DNA of 64,000 bases from QZKY01 sp963666295 (GTDB lineage: Bacteria > Pseudomonadota > Gammaproteobacteria > Burkholderiales > Burkholderiaceae_D): positions 372,001 through 436,000 of the forward strand of contig OY762707.1 in NCBI GenBank assembly GCA_963666295.1, written 5' to 3'. The notes below the pieces were generated by a model. It saw only the letters and a program-made list of their open reading frames with translations, was not told where the DNA came from and searched no databases. Positions 1-7,390 of this stretch are shown here, one piece after another; position 1 is the first letter of the stretch; every line of letters begins with the position of its first letter. The position numbers and the translations under genes were made by a program.

Positions 1-393
1 TTTTAGAGCTTTTCCCAGCCGAACATCTGACATCATTTTTCTAACTTGCTCTTGCGCCTTATTTTTTATGCGCCGCGCCGCAAGTAACTCTTCTCGTTGT
101 GTCGTTTTTATTTGCACTGGTGTCTGTACAGACGCAATGGACGCGATTTCACGTTCGATATTTTGCTGAACTTGTTCTTGAGTTGGTGCCTCTTTGACAT
201 CCAACCCTTTACTGGCGTCTATGTAAAGACTCAGAATACCTGTTTCAAATATTTTTTCTATTTCATTTTGTGAGGAAACTTTGAACTGTTTCCTGACGAA
301 GGGGTGATCCATCCAGTCACAATTCAAGTCATGAATGTACATGCCGGATTTGAGTTGGCCAACACTAATTTTCTTGATGGAGAATTGCGCCAT
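1..393 (-). CDS. HD-GYP domain cyclic-di-GMP phosphodiesterase, N-terminal part (cut by window edge)
   Basis: The minus strand is open from an ATG at 391-393 to base 1 (131 codons, no stop). The product begins MAQFSIKKISVGQLKSGMYI, followed by a W-x-x-HPF motif and 'LYIDASKGLDV'. This is the pattern of DUF3391, the N-terminal domain found before HD-GYP domains in proteobacterial c-di-GMP phosphodiesterases. The segment ending 'MMSDVRLGKALK' matches the linker that leads into the HD-GYP domain, which would lie outside the window. Such enzymes hydrolyse c-di-GMP to GMP and influence the choice between biofilm and motility. No clear ribosome-binding site precedes the ATG. An IS21-family element starts 31 bp upstream, so the gene is cut off from its probable promoter at 3247-3275. 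The family call rests on the N-terminal domain only, because the catalytic HD and GYP motifs cannot be seen. Confidence 0.8.
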   Translation of the reverse strand, partial: MAQFSIKKISVGQLKSGMYIHDLNCDWMDHPFVRKQFKVSSQNEIEKIFETGILSLYIDASKGLDVKEAPTQEQVQQNIEREIASIASVQTPVQIKTTQREELLAARRIKNKAQEQVRKMMSDVRLGKALK

Positions 394-429
394 TACAAAA
401 CAGTGGTTCACAGAAAAGGCGTGCTGGGT

Positions 430-580
430 ATTCCGGGTCAACGTGACCGGTGATTCCGGACGAACGTGACCGACGATTCCGATTTAACGTGACCGGTGAT
501 TCCGGACGAACGTGACCGAATTTTTGGGTTTTCCGGAATGAGCGGTCACGATAGCGGAATGGTCGGTCACGATACCGGAA
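430..580. repeat. Left-end repeat array of the first IS21 element
   Basis: Four direct copies of a 20-bp unit (consensus ATTCCGGACGAACGTGACCG) start at 430, 453, 476 and 499, an exact 23-bp period. Two inverted, slightly shorter copies follow at 543-560 and 564-580. Two more inverted copies lie at the right end (3165-3184 and 3188-3206), again 23 bp apart. In IS21 elements such repeats bind IstA and help bring the ends together. That role is inferred here. Confidence 0.8.
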
Positions 581-661
581 CGACGTCGTACGCTGGTGTG
601 ACGGAGTTGCGCATAGAAGCAACCGAGCGGGTACGCTGCCAGATTTTTATCTGGAGACAGC

Positions 662-2185
662 ATGCCCGCGCAAAGGATCCCTATGCGTAAAATCAAAGAC
701 GTATTGCGTTTGAAGCTTGACGCCAAGCTCTCGCATGAGCAAATTGCTCGATCACTCGGCCTGTCCAAAGGCGTGGTGACCAAGTATGTCGGTCTGGCTG
801 CGGCCGCCGGCCTGAGTTGGTCGCAAATTCAATCCTGCGACGATGTGACGCTGGAGCGGCAACTACTGGTAGCACCACAGCGGCCGCGAACTCAGGTGCA
901 GCCCGATTATGCCCGTGTACATCATGAATTGCGTCGCAAGGGTGTAACGCTGATGCTGCTCTGGGAGGAATATCAGGCCGAGCATGCCGAGCACCATACC
1001 TACCGCTATTCCCAATACTGCGAGAAATACCGCCAGTTCACCAGGCGACTCAAGCGCTCAATGCGGCAAACCCACCGCGCCGGCGAGAAACTGTTCATCG
1101 ATTTTGCCGGCCCCACCATTTTGCTGACCGACGGCACACGCGCTCACATCTTCGTAGCCGCCATGGGCGCCTCCAGTTATACATTTGCCTGCGCAACACC
1201 ACGCGAAACCATGGCTGACTGGATCGATTCAACGGTCAAGGCGTTGCAGTTTTATGGCGGGGTGCCCCAGTTGATCGTTCCAGACAACCCGCGCGCCATG
1301 ATTGCTGACCCGAACCGCTACGCGCCGCGTGCGAATGACACGGTGCAAGACTTTGCGCGACATTACGGCACCTCTGTCCTTCCGGCGCGCCCATATGCGC
1401 CGCAGGATAAAGCCAAGGTCGAATCGGCCGTGCAGGTGGTGGAGCGCTGGATCATGGCGCGCCTGCGTCATCAGAAATTTGCCACCGTACACGAGGTCAA
1501 TGAGGCGATAGCCCCTTTGCTGGAGCGACTCAATGCCCGTCCCTTTCAGAAACTGCCGGGCAGTCGGGCCTCGACCTTTGCCGAACTCGATGCGCCGGCT
1601 TTGCTGCCGTTACCATTGCAGCGCTATGAAATCGCCACATTCAAGACGGTGCGAGTCCATATCGACTATCACGTTGAAGTCGAAGGGCACCGTTACAGCG
1701 TCCCGCATCCCATGGTGGGCCAAGTACTGGAGGTGCGCATGACTTCAGGCACGATTGAAGTACTCCATCGCGGCCAACGCATCGCCAGCCATGCGCGCAA
1801 CAGCAGGCGCGGCGGTTTCAGCACGATTGCTGAACATATGCCAGCTGCGCACCGGGCGCACATGGAGTGGACGCCACAACGCCTGATTCACTGGGGGAAA
1901 GATATTGGCTCGGCTACTGCAGCGGTGGTGACACGCCTGCTGGAACAGCATAAACACCCGGAGCACGGCTACCGCGCCTGCCTGGGATTGCTGTCTTTGG
2001 CCAAGCGCTACGGCAAGCCCCGTCTGGAGGCGGCTTGCGCATTGGCCTTGCAACTTGGCGCCTGCCAATACCGGCATGTGCGAGATATTCTCGCCAACAA
2101 CCGCGACCGCACAAGACAAGCCACCCAGAGTGACTGGGTCAGTCCAGCCCATGTCCATGTGCGCGGTCCCGCCTATTACCAATAA
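662..2185 (+). CDS. istA: IS21-family transposase IstA
   Basis: This is the DDE transposase that cuts and joins the ends of the surrounding IS21 element. The 507-aa product has an N-terminal helix-turn-helix (about residues 22-45, 'LSHEQIARSLGLSKGVVTKYV'). The catalytic core shows D148 in 'LFIDFAG', D208 in 'VPDNP' and E254 in 'AKVESAVQ'. The start at 662 is supported by GGAG five bases upstream. A second in-frame ATG lies seven codons later. The stop is 9 bp before istB, as expected for an IS21 two-gene operon. Length and motifs are those of a full, intact family member. Confidence 0.93.
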   Translation: MPAQRIPMRKIKDVLRLKLDAKLSHEQIARSLGLSKGVVTKYVGLAAAAGLSWSQIQSCDDVTLERQLLVAPQRPRTQVQPDYARVHHELRRKGVTLMLLWEEYQAEHAEHHTYRYSQYCEKYRQFTRRLKRSMRQTHRAGEKLFIDFAGPTILLTDGTRAHIFVAAMGASSYTFACATPRETMADWIDSTVKALQFYGGVPQLIVPDNPRAMIADPNRYAPRANDTVQDFARHYGTSVLPARPYAPQDKAKVESAVQVVERWIMARLRHQKFATVHEVNEAIAPLLERLNARPFQKLPGSRASTFAELDAPALLPLPLQRYEIATFKTVRVHIDYHVEVEGHRYSVPHPMVGQVLEVRMTSGTIEVLHRGQRIASHARNSRRGGFSTIAEHMPAAHRAHMEWTPQRLIHWGKDIGSATAAVVTRLLEQHKHPEHGYRACLGLLSLAKRYGKPRLEAACALALQLGACQYRHVRDILANNRDRTRQATQSDWVSPAHVHVRGPAYYQ

Positions 2186-2194
2186 GGATTTCCG

Positions 2195-2965
2195 ATGATG
2201 ATGCATACCACGATCGCGCAATTGCGCACCTTGAAACTCAATGGCCTGGCTTTGGGCCTGGAAGAACAACTGACTCAGCCGGGCATGAGCGCCATGAGCT
2301 TTGAGGAACGACTGACCTTGCTGGTCGACCGCGAAGTGCACTACAGAAGTGATCGCCGGTTGGCGCGGTTGCTCAAGCAGGCGAAATTGAAATATGCGCA
2401 AGCTGCTATCGAAGACATTGATACCCGTGCCGGGCGCGGCGTCGATCGCAGCGCGGTGATGAGCCTTGCGCTGAGTGATTGGGTAACGTCCGGGCATAGT
2501 GTCCTGATCACCGGACCAACCGGCGCGGGCAAATCCTGGTTGGGGTGCGCGCTGGCGCAATATGCGTGTCGGCGTGGATACTCCGCCATTTATCAGCGGG
2601 TACCGCGTCTGCCGGAAGAATTGCGGATTCGGCACGGCAGCGGCACCTTTGGCAAGTGGCTGGTGCAACTAGCTAAAACCGATGTGCTGGTGCTCGACGA
2701 CTGGGGCATGGGCGCCATTGATAGCGCCACACGCTCCGATCTGCTGGAGATCATTGATGACCGCACTGCCAACAAGGCCACGATCATCACGAGCCAGTTA
2801 CCGATTGAGCATTGGCACGCATGGATCGGGGATGCCACCATTGCCGATGCGATGCTGGACCGGATCATGCAGCGCCATCATCGTTTTACCCTGACTGGTG
2901 AGTCCTTGCGACAAGTGAAACAAAAAACAATCAGAAAGGACAAGGCTGGTGAATCCAAATCATAG
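2195..2965 (+). CDS. istB: IS21-family ATPase IstB (transposition helper)
   Basis: IstB is an AAA+ ATPase that works with IstA to select the target and assemble the transposition complex. The 256-aa product has a Walker A motif 'GPTGAGKS' (residues 107-114) and a Walker B 'VLVLDDWG' (about 164-171). The start is a run of three ATG-type codons after AAGGATTTCCG, so the exact first residue is uncertain by one or two. It is full length and follows istA by 9 bp. A long imperfect hairpin begins at the base after its stop codon. Confidence 0.93.
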   Translation: MMMHTTIAQLRTLKLNGLALGLEEQLTQPGMSAMSFEERLTLLVDREVHYRSDRRLARLLKQAKLKYAQAAIEDIDTRAGRGVDRSAVMSLALSDWVTSGHSVLITGPTGAGKSWLGCALAQYACRRGYSAIYQRVPRLPEELRIRHGSGTFGKWLVQLAKTDVLVLDDWGMGAIDSATRSDLLEIIDDRTANKATIITSQLPIEHWHAWIGDATIADAMLDRIMQRHHRFTLTGESLRQVKQKTIRKDKAGESKS

Positions 2966-3059
2966 CGCCAGCATACGCAGACCGACTTACCCACCGCGGC
3001 GCGCGTTCGTGGTCTTTTTACTGACCACGCACGCCGCCGTGGATAAGTCTGCGCTGGCG
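2966..3059. repeat. Long imperfect inverted repeat downstream of istB
   Basis: The left arm (about 2966-3014, starting CGCCAGC and ending CGTGGTC) pairs with the right arm (3023-3059, starting GACCACG and ending GCTGGCG), with small bulges. The loop is T-rich. The right arm contains, on the minus strand, TTATCCACG (3038-3046), one base from the DnaA-box consensus. It could end transcription of istB or be a structural part of the right end. There is no T-run after the right arm, so a simple intrinsic terminator is less likely. Confidence 0.6.
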
Positions 3060-3164
3060 ATCATCAACGTTCGGCAGCACAATTTCGGAGAAAAAGGAGG
3101 AAAAATGCATCCATCGTGACCGACAACAGTACAATTTAGGCGCGCAACACCGCGCACTGCGCAA

Positions 3165-3206
3165 CGGTCACGTTCAATCGGAATGAGCGGTCACGTTCGC
3201 CGGAAT
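3165..3206. repeat. Right-end repeats of the first IS21 element
   Basis: Two copies of the 20-bp terminal unit in inverted orientation (3165-3184 and 3188-3206) mirror the four-copy array at the left end with the same 23-bp period. They define the right transposon end shortly before 3211. Confidence 0.75.
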
Positions 3207-3216
3207 ACGCAGCGTG

Positions 3217-3272
3217 CAACATGAGCAGCACAAATTGCACAGAAAAATTATATGTGAAAGAAGCTCATGTTG
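3217..3272. repeat. 10-bp perfect inverted repeat around the stranded promoter
   Basis: CAACATGAGC (3217-3226) and GCTCATGTTG (3263-3272) are perfect inverted copies. The midpoint (about 3244) falls next to the TATAAT box at 3247-3252, and the second arm overlaps the -35 region. This could be a pair of operator half-sites or a large stem-loop. No regulator can be named. Confidence 0.5.
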
Positions 3273-3275
3273 TAA
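3247..3275 (-). promoter_or_regulatory. Probable sigma-70 promoter formerly driving the HD-GYP gene
   Basis: On the minus strand TTACAA (3270-3275) and TATAAT (3247-3252) are separated by 17 bp. If the first IS21 element and one copy of its 6-bp target duplication are removed, the -10 box lies about 60 bp from the HD-GYP start codon, a normal leader length. With the IS in place the distance is about 2.85 kb. The -35 box is only a partial match to consensus. Confidence 0.55.
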
Positions 3276-3370
3276 CGCATGTTTCGTTCGATTCTAGACA
3301 TTGACTCCTATCAACGGATATGACGACTTTATGCTTGAAAAGTTTAATTTCAAAGAGACTGCTTTGGGTC

Positions 3371-4957
3371 TATTGTGTTGAAAAACTCGGTTTTTATTTG
3401 AGCGAAATGCCAGGAGAGAGTGGCGTATTGTGATTTTGAGGAGTTTTTTCCTCGATTTTGTTCAGCGCATCCAGATTACTACTGCCGGACCTGCCTTTAT
3501 GAAGGTATTGGTGCCATATTCGGTGCTTTTGAGGTCAACCACTTCGCCATTCGCCTGAGATTTTGTGCTGTTGCTGCCAATAGAAACTCATCTTGGGCAC
3601 CACTCCCGCCTCGTAATCGAAGCTTGTCCAGTCGCAATATTCGCTTGAGATGCGCAAATAGCATTTCTACCTTTTTCCGTTCACGTCGTGATTGCCGATA
3701 TTCTGGTGTTGTAGAAATCTGGCGTGCCACATTCCTCGCATCTTCATGGATACTCCGTGCAATCTTTCGATTTGAGGTGTTGGGACAGCAGCGATTTTTA
3801 CTGGGGCAGATTTCACAGTCTGACTGACTGGCTCGATAGTTGATTGCGTCTGCCTTGGTTATTCGCGAACGTGGCTTCTTGAAGGGGCGCAAACCGTTGC
3901 GCAATGCACGCCCTTCTGGACAGCGGTATTCATCGTCTTGTGCAATCCATTGGAAATCACTGTTGGAGTATGTGCCATCTTTTCGCACAGACTTCTCCAG
4001 CACCGGCACATGCGGTTCGATTTCCTTGTCTACCAACCAGCCAAGCATCGCAGCAGAGCCATAGCTTGTGTCGCCAACAAGACGATCCGGCTTCATGTCA
4101 TATTTTTCCTCAACCCGTTCAAGCATGGTCTTGGTTGCTTCTACTTCAGTCGTCTTGTTAACTGTTGATGCTTCAACATCAACGACAATGCCAGACTGAA
4201 GATCAATCAGATAATTGGTGCTGTAGGCAAAGAAGGCTGGACCGCCTGGTGCTGCTGTCCATGTCGCGGATGGATCGGTCGTGGATACATATTTTGGCGT
4301 GAATGACGGAGGGTTCGCTTCTTCAAGTGCATCAAAGTATTCTCGCACCGCACGAGTAGCATCTTCTGAGCGCATCCAGTTGGCCGCTTCTTCTCCCGGC
4401 ACGCTTTGCATTCGCTGTGCATCTGCCTTAATGACGCTGGCGTCAGTCGCAAAGCCTTCACCACCCACAAGCCCTTCGGAAATGCAACGCTGCAGTACCG
4501 TTTCAAACAAATGCCGAAACATTCCGCTCTCACGAAAGCGCCCGTGGCGGTTCTTGGAAAAGCTAGAATGATTCGGAACAGGATCTTCTAGACCAAGTCT
4601 GCAAAACCAGCGGTATGCCAGATTCAGGTGGACCTCTTCGCACAAGCGACGTTCGGAACGAATGCCAAAGCAATACCCAATAATCAGCATTCTGATCATC
4701 AACTCAGGGTCTATTGATGGTCTGCCGGTATGACTATAAAAATCAGAAAGGTGCTGGCGCAGACTGCTTAGGTCTAGATAGCGATCAATGCCGCGCAAAA
4801 GGTGATTTTGTGGAACGTGGTCTTCTAAATTGAATGAGTAAAACAGCTTGTCTTGAGAGTGATCCTGACATCCCATCATCTCGACTTCTCCGACTGAATG
4901 TAATGTAATAATTTTAACTATTACACCCCAATTTCAGCAGAGTTTTTCAACACAATA
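3371..4957 (-). mobile_element. IS1182-family insertion sequence, complete, 1587 bp
   Basis: The terminal inverted repeats are TATTGTGTTGAAAAACTC at 3371-3388 and its exact reverse complement at 4940-4957. The flanking bases GGTC at 3367-3370 and 4958-4961 form a 4-bp target duplication. The single long gene inside encodes an IS1182-type transposase on the minus strand. The insertion is upstream of the stranded HD-GYP promoter and does not touch it. Confidence 0.92.
3497..4879 (-). CDS. IS1182-family transposase
   Basis: The 460-aa product has the InsH/DUF772-type N-terminal region ('GRPSIDPELMIRMLIIGYCFGIRSERRL', about residues 52-79). The DDE core shows D146 in 'FATDASVI', D270 in 'LVGDTSYGS' and E405 in 'RKKVEMLFAHLK'. 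A cysteine cluster (C320, then 'CEICPSKNRCC' at about 355-365) is typical of IS1182 transposases. The frame is intact and ends about 125 bp from the left terminal repeat. The protein starts with two methionines, so the start could be one codon later. Confidence 0.92.
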   Translation of the reverse strand: MMGCQDHSQDKLFYSFNLEDHVPQNHLLRGIDRYLDLSSLRQHLSDFYSHTGRPSIDPELMIRMLIIGYCFGIRSERRLCEEVHLNLAYRWFCRLGLEDPVPNHSSFSKNRHGRFRESGMFRHLFETVLQRCISEGLVGGEGFATDASVIKADAQRMQSVPGEEAANWMRSEDATRAVREYFDALEEANPPSFTPKYVSTTDPSATWTAAPGGPAFFAYSTNYLIDLQSGIVVDVEASTVNKTTEVEATKTMLERVEEKYDMKPDRLVGDTSYGSAAMLGWLVDKEIEPHVPVLEKSVRKDGTYSNSDFQWIAQDDEYRCPEGRALRNGLRPFKKPRSRITKADAINYRASQSDCEICPSKNRCCPNTSNRKIARSIHEDARNVARQISTTPEYRQSRRERKKVEMLFAHLKRILRLDKLRLRGGSGAQDEFLLAATAQNLRRMAKWLTSKAPNMAPIPS

Positions 4958-5067
4958 GGTCGGAAGTTGCCGTTAAGAAAACAGCAAGGTTATAGCAAGG
5001 TCATCCCTAGACAGGGCTGAAAGTGTTTTTCACCAATACGCGCGCGAGGCGTCTGCTCCCGTCAGAC

Positions 5068-5253
5068 TTATTCTTTGTCACCGTTGTTCGTTTTCATCTT
5101 AAATTCTTCCTCTACAAGCAAACGGATAGTCACGCAGTTGTATGGCTGCCGATGCTTGGCAAAGTCTGCTTTCCGTTTTCTTTGAGTTGAAACGACTCTG
5201 GCAAACACGACGACAGCTAGAAAAACAAAAGCCAGCAATGCAATCCATATCAT
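5068..5253 (-). CDS. Small single-pass membrane protein, unknown function
   Basis: The 61-aa product starts MIWIALLAFVFLAVVVFARV, one clear hydrophobic membrane segment. A basic stretch follows (STQRKRKADFAKHR), predicting a cytoplasmic C-terminus, with an acidic and lysine-rich end. The start at 5251-5253 is chosen because AAGGGGGG lies 8 bases upstream. A very similar G-rich site precedes the winged-helix gene at 8771, suggesting that both belong to one mobile element. I do not recognise a family. Confidence 0.55.
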   Translation of the reverse strand: MIWIALLAFVFLAVVVFARVVSTQRKRKADFAKHRQPYNCVTIRLLVEEEFKMKTNNGDKE

Positions 5254-5269
5254 GCTAATTCCCCCCTTT

Positions 5270-5344
5270 TTATGGCGTCCGAAAACTAAGCGTTCCGCGC
5301 GCGCGTGCGCGCACAAGCGCGTACTGTGCGCGTAATTCCCCCAT
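5270..5344 (-). CDS. Possible 24-aa arginine-rich leader peptide
   Basis: A short frame (start ATG 5342-5344, product MGELRAQYALVRARARG..., 24 residues) has a GGGA site five bases before its ATG. It ends 16 bp before the start codon of the small membrane protein. Five arginines fall in 24 residues. The RARAR codons create a 20-bp alternating purine-pyrimidine run. It may be a translated leader or a chance frame. Confidence 0.25.
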   Translation of the reverse strand: MGELRAQYALVRARARGTLSFRTP

Positions 5345-5622
5345 TTTTTCCCTTTCTTTTCGGTTAGCGATAAGACGAAACTGAATGTCCGGTTTACAGA
5401 TTGAAACGCCTAGACTTGGAAGCCGCCCCTGCTCGTAACACCCCCCGTTTGTTGTTGAGCCTATTGTTTTCAACGCTAAACGTTAAGCTTTGTTAAGGTT
5501 TGTGCTCAGGAAGTGCAGCCTGAATATTAGACTTTATCAGGTTCGATCAACAGGCCGCGCGCACTTCGCTTGCTTGATACTGCTTATAAAAAGCATGTAG
5601 AGAGATGGTAACTCTATAGAGG

Positions 5623-5764
5623 TGTACAGCAGGTGTACCAGAGAAAGGCCAAAAATAGGCGCTATAGGTACGTCAGGTGTACCTAAGCAGCCTATAACCT
5701 CATCTCATTGGTACGTCAGGTGTACCTAAAACAGCGTTTTTCCTTGCTTTAGGTACGCCTGGTG
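5623..5764. repeat. Phased array of four 17-bp near-palindromic repeats, the last cut by an IS
   Basis: Copies start at 5623 (TGTACAGCAGGTGTACC), 5667 and 5710 (both GGTACGTCAGGTGTACC, identical for 20 bp) and 5752 (GGTACGCCTGGTG, continued by TAC at 8333-8335 beyond the IS). The spacings are 44, 43 and 42 bp, close to four turns of DNA. The outer five bases GGTAC/GTACC are an inverted repeat. The layout suggests cooperative protein binding, as in iterons or operators. Copies 3 and 4 also lay within the ancestral end of the winged-helix gene. Confidence 0.7.
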
Positions 5765-5869
5765 TGTTGCCGCTGACCGAAAATTGACCCATTTAAGGGT
5801 GTTGTGCTGATTCAAAATTGACCCAGGTGTTTTACTAGTCCTGCTTAATTATTAGGCGGGAGATAAAAG

Positions 5870-7390
5870 GTGATCACCATGGAAATTTTGAGCAAGATAA
5901 GAAGGATGTATTTTCGCGACGAGATGTCGCTGCACGCCATTGCCAAGCGCACTGGGCTGTCGCGTAACACGGTACGCAAGTGGCTCAGGAAGCCTGAAGT
6001 TGTTAAACAACCGAAGTACGTCAGGGACAAGAAAGTCAGCAAGCTTTCCCCGTATCACGCCACGATCAGGCAGGCACTTCAAGCCGATCTTCACCGTTCC
6101 AAACAAAACCGCCGCACCGCCAAAGCGCTGTTTGCACAAATCAGGGCTGAAGGCTATGAAGGCGGATATAGCCAGCTCACTGCCTTTATACGCGATTGGA
6201 AAGAAATCGAAGGCAAGGCGCACACTGCATTTGTACCGCTCACATTTGGGTTCGGTGAAGCATTCCAGTTCGACTGGAGCGAAGAAGGACTGGTGATTGG
6301 CGGGATATATCGCCGGATACAAGTTGCGCACCTCAAGCTCTGCGCCAGTCGTGCCTTTTGGCTGGTCGCCTATCCGAGCCAAGGGCACGAAATGCTGTTT
6401 GATGCGCATACCCGCGCTTTCGCTGCTCTAGGCGGCATTCCGCGACGCGGGATATACGACAACATGAAGACAGCGGTCGACAAGGTCAACAAAGGCAAGG
6501 GGCGCGTGGTTAACGCACGCTTTGCCGTCATGTGCGGCCACTACCTGTTCGATCCTGACTTTTGCAATGTGGCTTCAGGTTGGGAGAAAGGCGTTGTCGA
6601 GAAGAATGTCCAGGACAGCCGCAGGCGAATCTGGCTAGAAGCGCGGGATCGGAAGTTTGGCTCCTTTGCAGAACTCAACGTCTGGCTGGCAGACAAGTGC
6701 AAGGCATTATGGGGTGAACTGCGCCATCCAGAGCATAAGACATTCTCCATTGCCGAAATACTGGAACAAGAGCGCAGCGACATGATGCCGATGCCGACCG
6801 CTTTTGACGGTTATGTAGAAAAGCCGGCCCGAGTATCAAGCACCTGCTTGGTATCCGTACTACGCAACCGCTACTCCGTGCCATGCGAGTTGTCCGGCCA
6901 GATGGTCAGTGTGCGCATTTATCCTGATCGAATCAATGTGGTGGCGCACGATGCTGTCGTTGCCAGCCATGAGCGGCTGTTTGAGCGTGGGCAGGTTTGT
7001 TACGACTGGCAGCACTACATCCCGCTCCTTGAGCGCAAGCCCGGCGCACTGAGGAATGGCGCACCCTTTGCAGACATGCCTGCGTCACTCAAGCAACTCA
7101 AGTTTGGCTTGATGCGGCGCGAAGGCGGTGATCGACTTATGGCACAAGTACTCTCGGCAGTTCCAACGGCAGGACTGGATTCAGTATTGGTGGCTGTAGA
7201 ACTCGTGCTTGAATCCGGCGTACTCAGCGCAGAGCATGTCCTCAATGTGCTGGCCAGACTTAACGCTGCACCAATGCCGCCTTGCGTGGAAACGACCTTG
7301 AAGCTCAAGGAAGCACCGCTTGCTAATACTGACCGTTACGACCAGCTCAGGCATGAAGTTGCAGACATGACGGAGGATAACCATGCGTGA
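5870..7390 (+). CDS. istA: IS21-family transposase IstA (second type, copy A)
   Basis: The 506-aa DDE transposase has an N-terminal helix-turn-helix (about residues 19-41, 'MSLHAIAKRTGLSRNTVRKWLR'). Catalytic residues are D135 in 'FQFDWSEEG', D197 in 'GIYDNMK' and E244 in 'GVVEKNVQD'. The start may be the GTG at 5870 (GGGAG upstream) or the ATG at 5879 (AAAAGG upstream). The 3' end overlaps istB by 8 bp. The protein is identical to that of copy B. The DNA, however, differs at ten synonymous positions within about 50 bp (6226-6275), while the preceding 350 bp differ at only one. Confidence 0.93.
   Translation: MITMEILSKIRRMYFRDEMSLHAIAKRTGLSRNTVRKWLRKPEVVKQPKYVRDKKVSKLSPYHATIRQALQADLHRSKQNRRTAKALFAQIRAEGYEGGYSQLTAFIRDWKEIEGKAHTAFVPLTFGFGEAFQFDWSEEGLVIGGIYRRIQVAHLKLCASRAFWLVAYPSQGHEMLFDAHTRAFAALGGIPRRGIYDNMKTAVDKVNKGKGRVVNARFAVMCGHYLFDPDFCNVASGWEKGVVEKNVQDSRRRIWLEARDRKFGSFAELNVWLADKCKALWGELRHPEHKTFSIAEILEQERSDMMPMPTAFDGYVEKPARVSSTCLVSVLRNRYSVPCELSGQMVSVRIYPDRINVVAHDAVVASHERLFERGQVCYDWQHYIPLLERKPGALRNGAPFADMPASLKQLKFGLMRREGGDRLMAQVLSAVPTAGLDSVLVAVELVLESGVLSAEHVLNVLARLNAAPMPPCVETTLKLKEAPLANTDRYDQLRHEVADMTEDNHA

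Larger units (their letters stand above)
425..3211 (+). mobile_element. IS21-family insertion sequence (first type), complete, 2787 bp
   Basis: The element carries an istA/istB gene pair. Its ends begin TGGGTATTCCGG on the left and, read inward, TGCGTATTCCGG on the right. The 6 bp GCGTGC occur directly before it (419-424) and directly after it (3212-3217), which is a target-site duplication. Both ends carry several copies of a 20-bp terminal sequence, typical of IS21 elements with multiple transposase-binding sites. Both reading frames are intact, so the element may still be active. It lies between the HD-GYP gene and that gene's likely promoter. Confidence 0.9.
5254..5764. other. Mostly non-coding region of the mobile element
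   Basis: About 510 bases without a confident gene. It holds the possible leader peptide (5270-5344), an alternating CG/CA run (5296-5315), a short hairpin TGCTT-ATAAA-AAGCA (5581-5595) and the phased repeat array at 5623-5764. The last part (5700-5764) was the original 3' end of the winged-helix gene before the IS inserted. Confidence 0.5.

Noticed and set aside
430..520. A regular array of 20-bp repeats that looks like a small CRISPR
   Set aside because: The spacing is only 3 bp, so there are no spacers. Copies recur in inverted form at the other end of the IS21 element, so they are transposon end repeats.
1745..2668. Long open frame on the minus strand opposite istA/istB (307 codons)
   Set aside because: It spans the junction of two well-supported transposition genes in antisense and has no recognisable motif or ribosome-binding site.
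3221..3304. 27-codon frame starting in the stranded promoter region
   Set aside because: It has no ribosome-binding site and overlaps the promoter and inverted repeat; probably chance.
5540..5560. GGTTCGATCAA as a possible tRNA-derived attachment site
   Set aside because: Only seven bases match the T-loop of tRNA-Ser and the flanking stem is absent.
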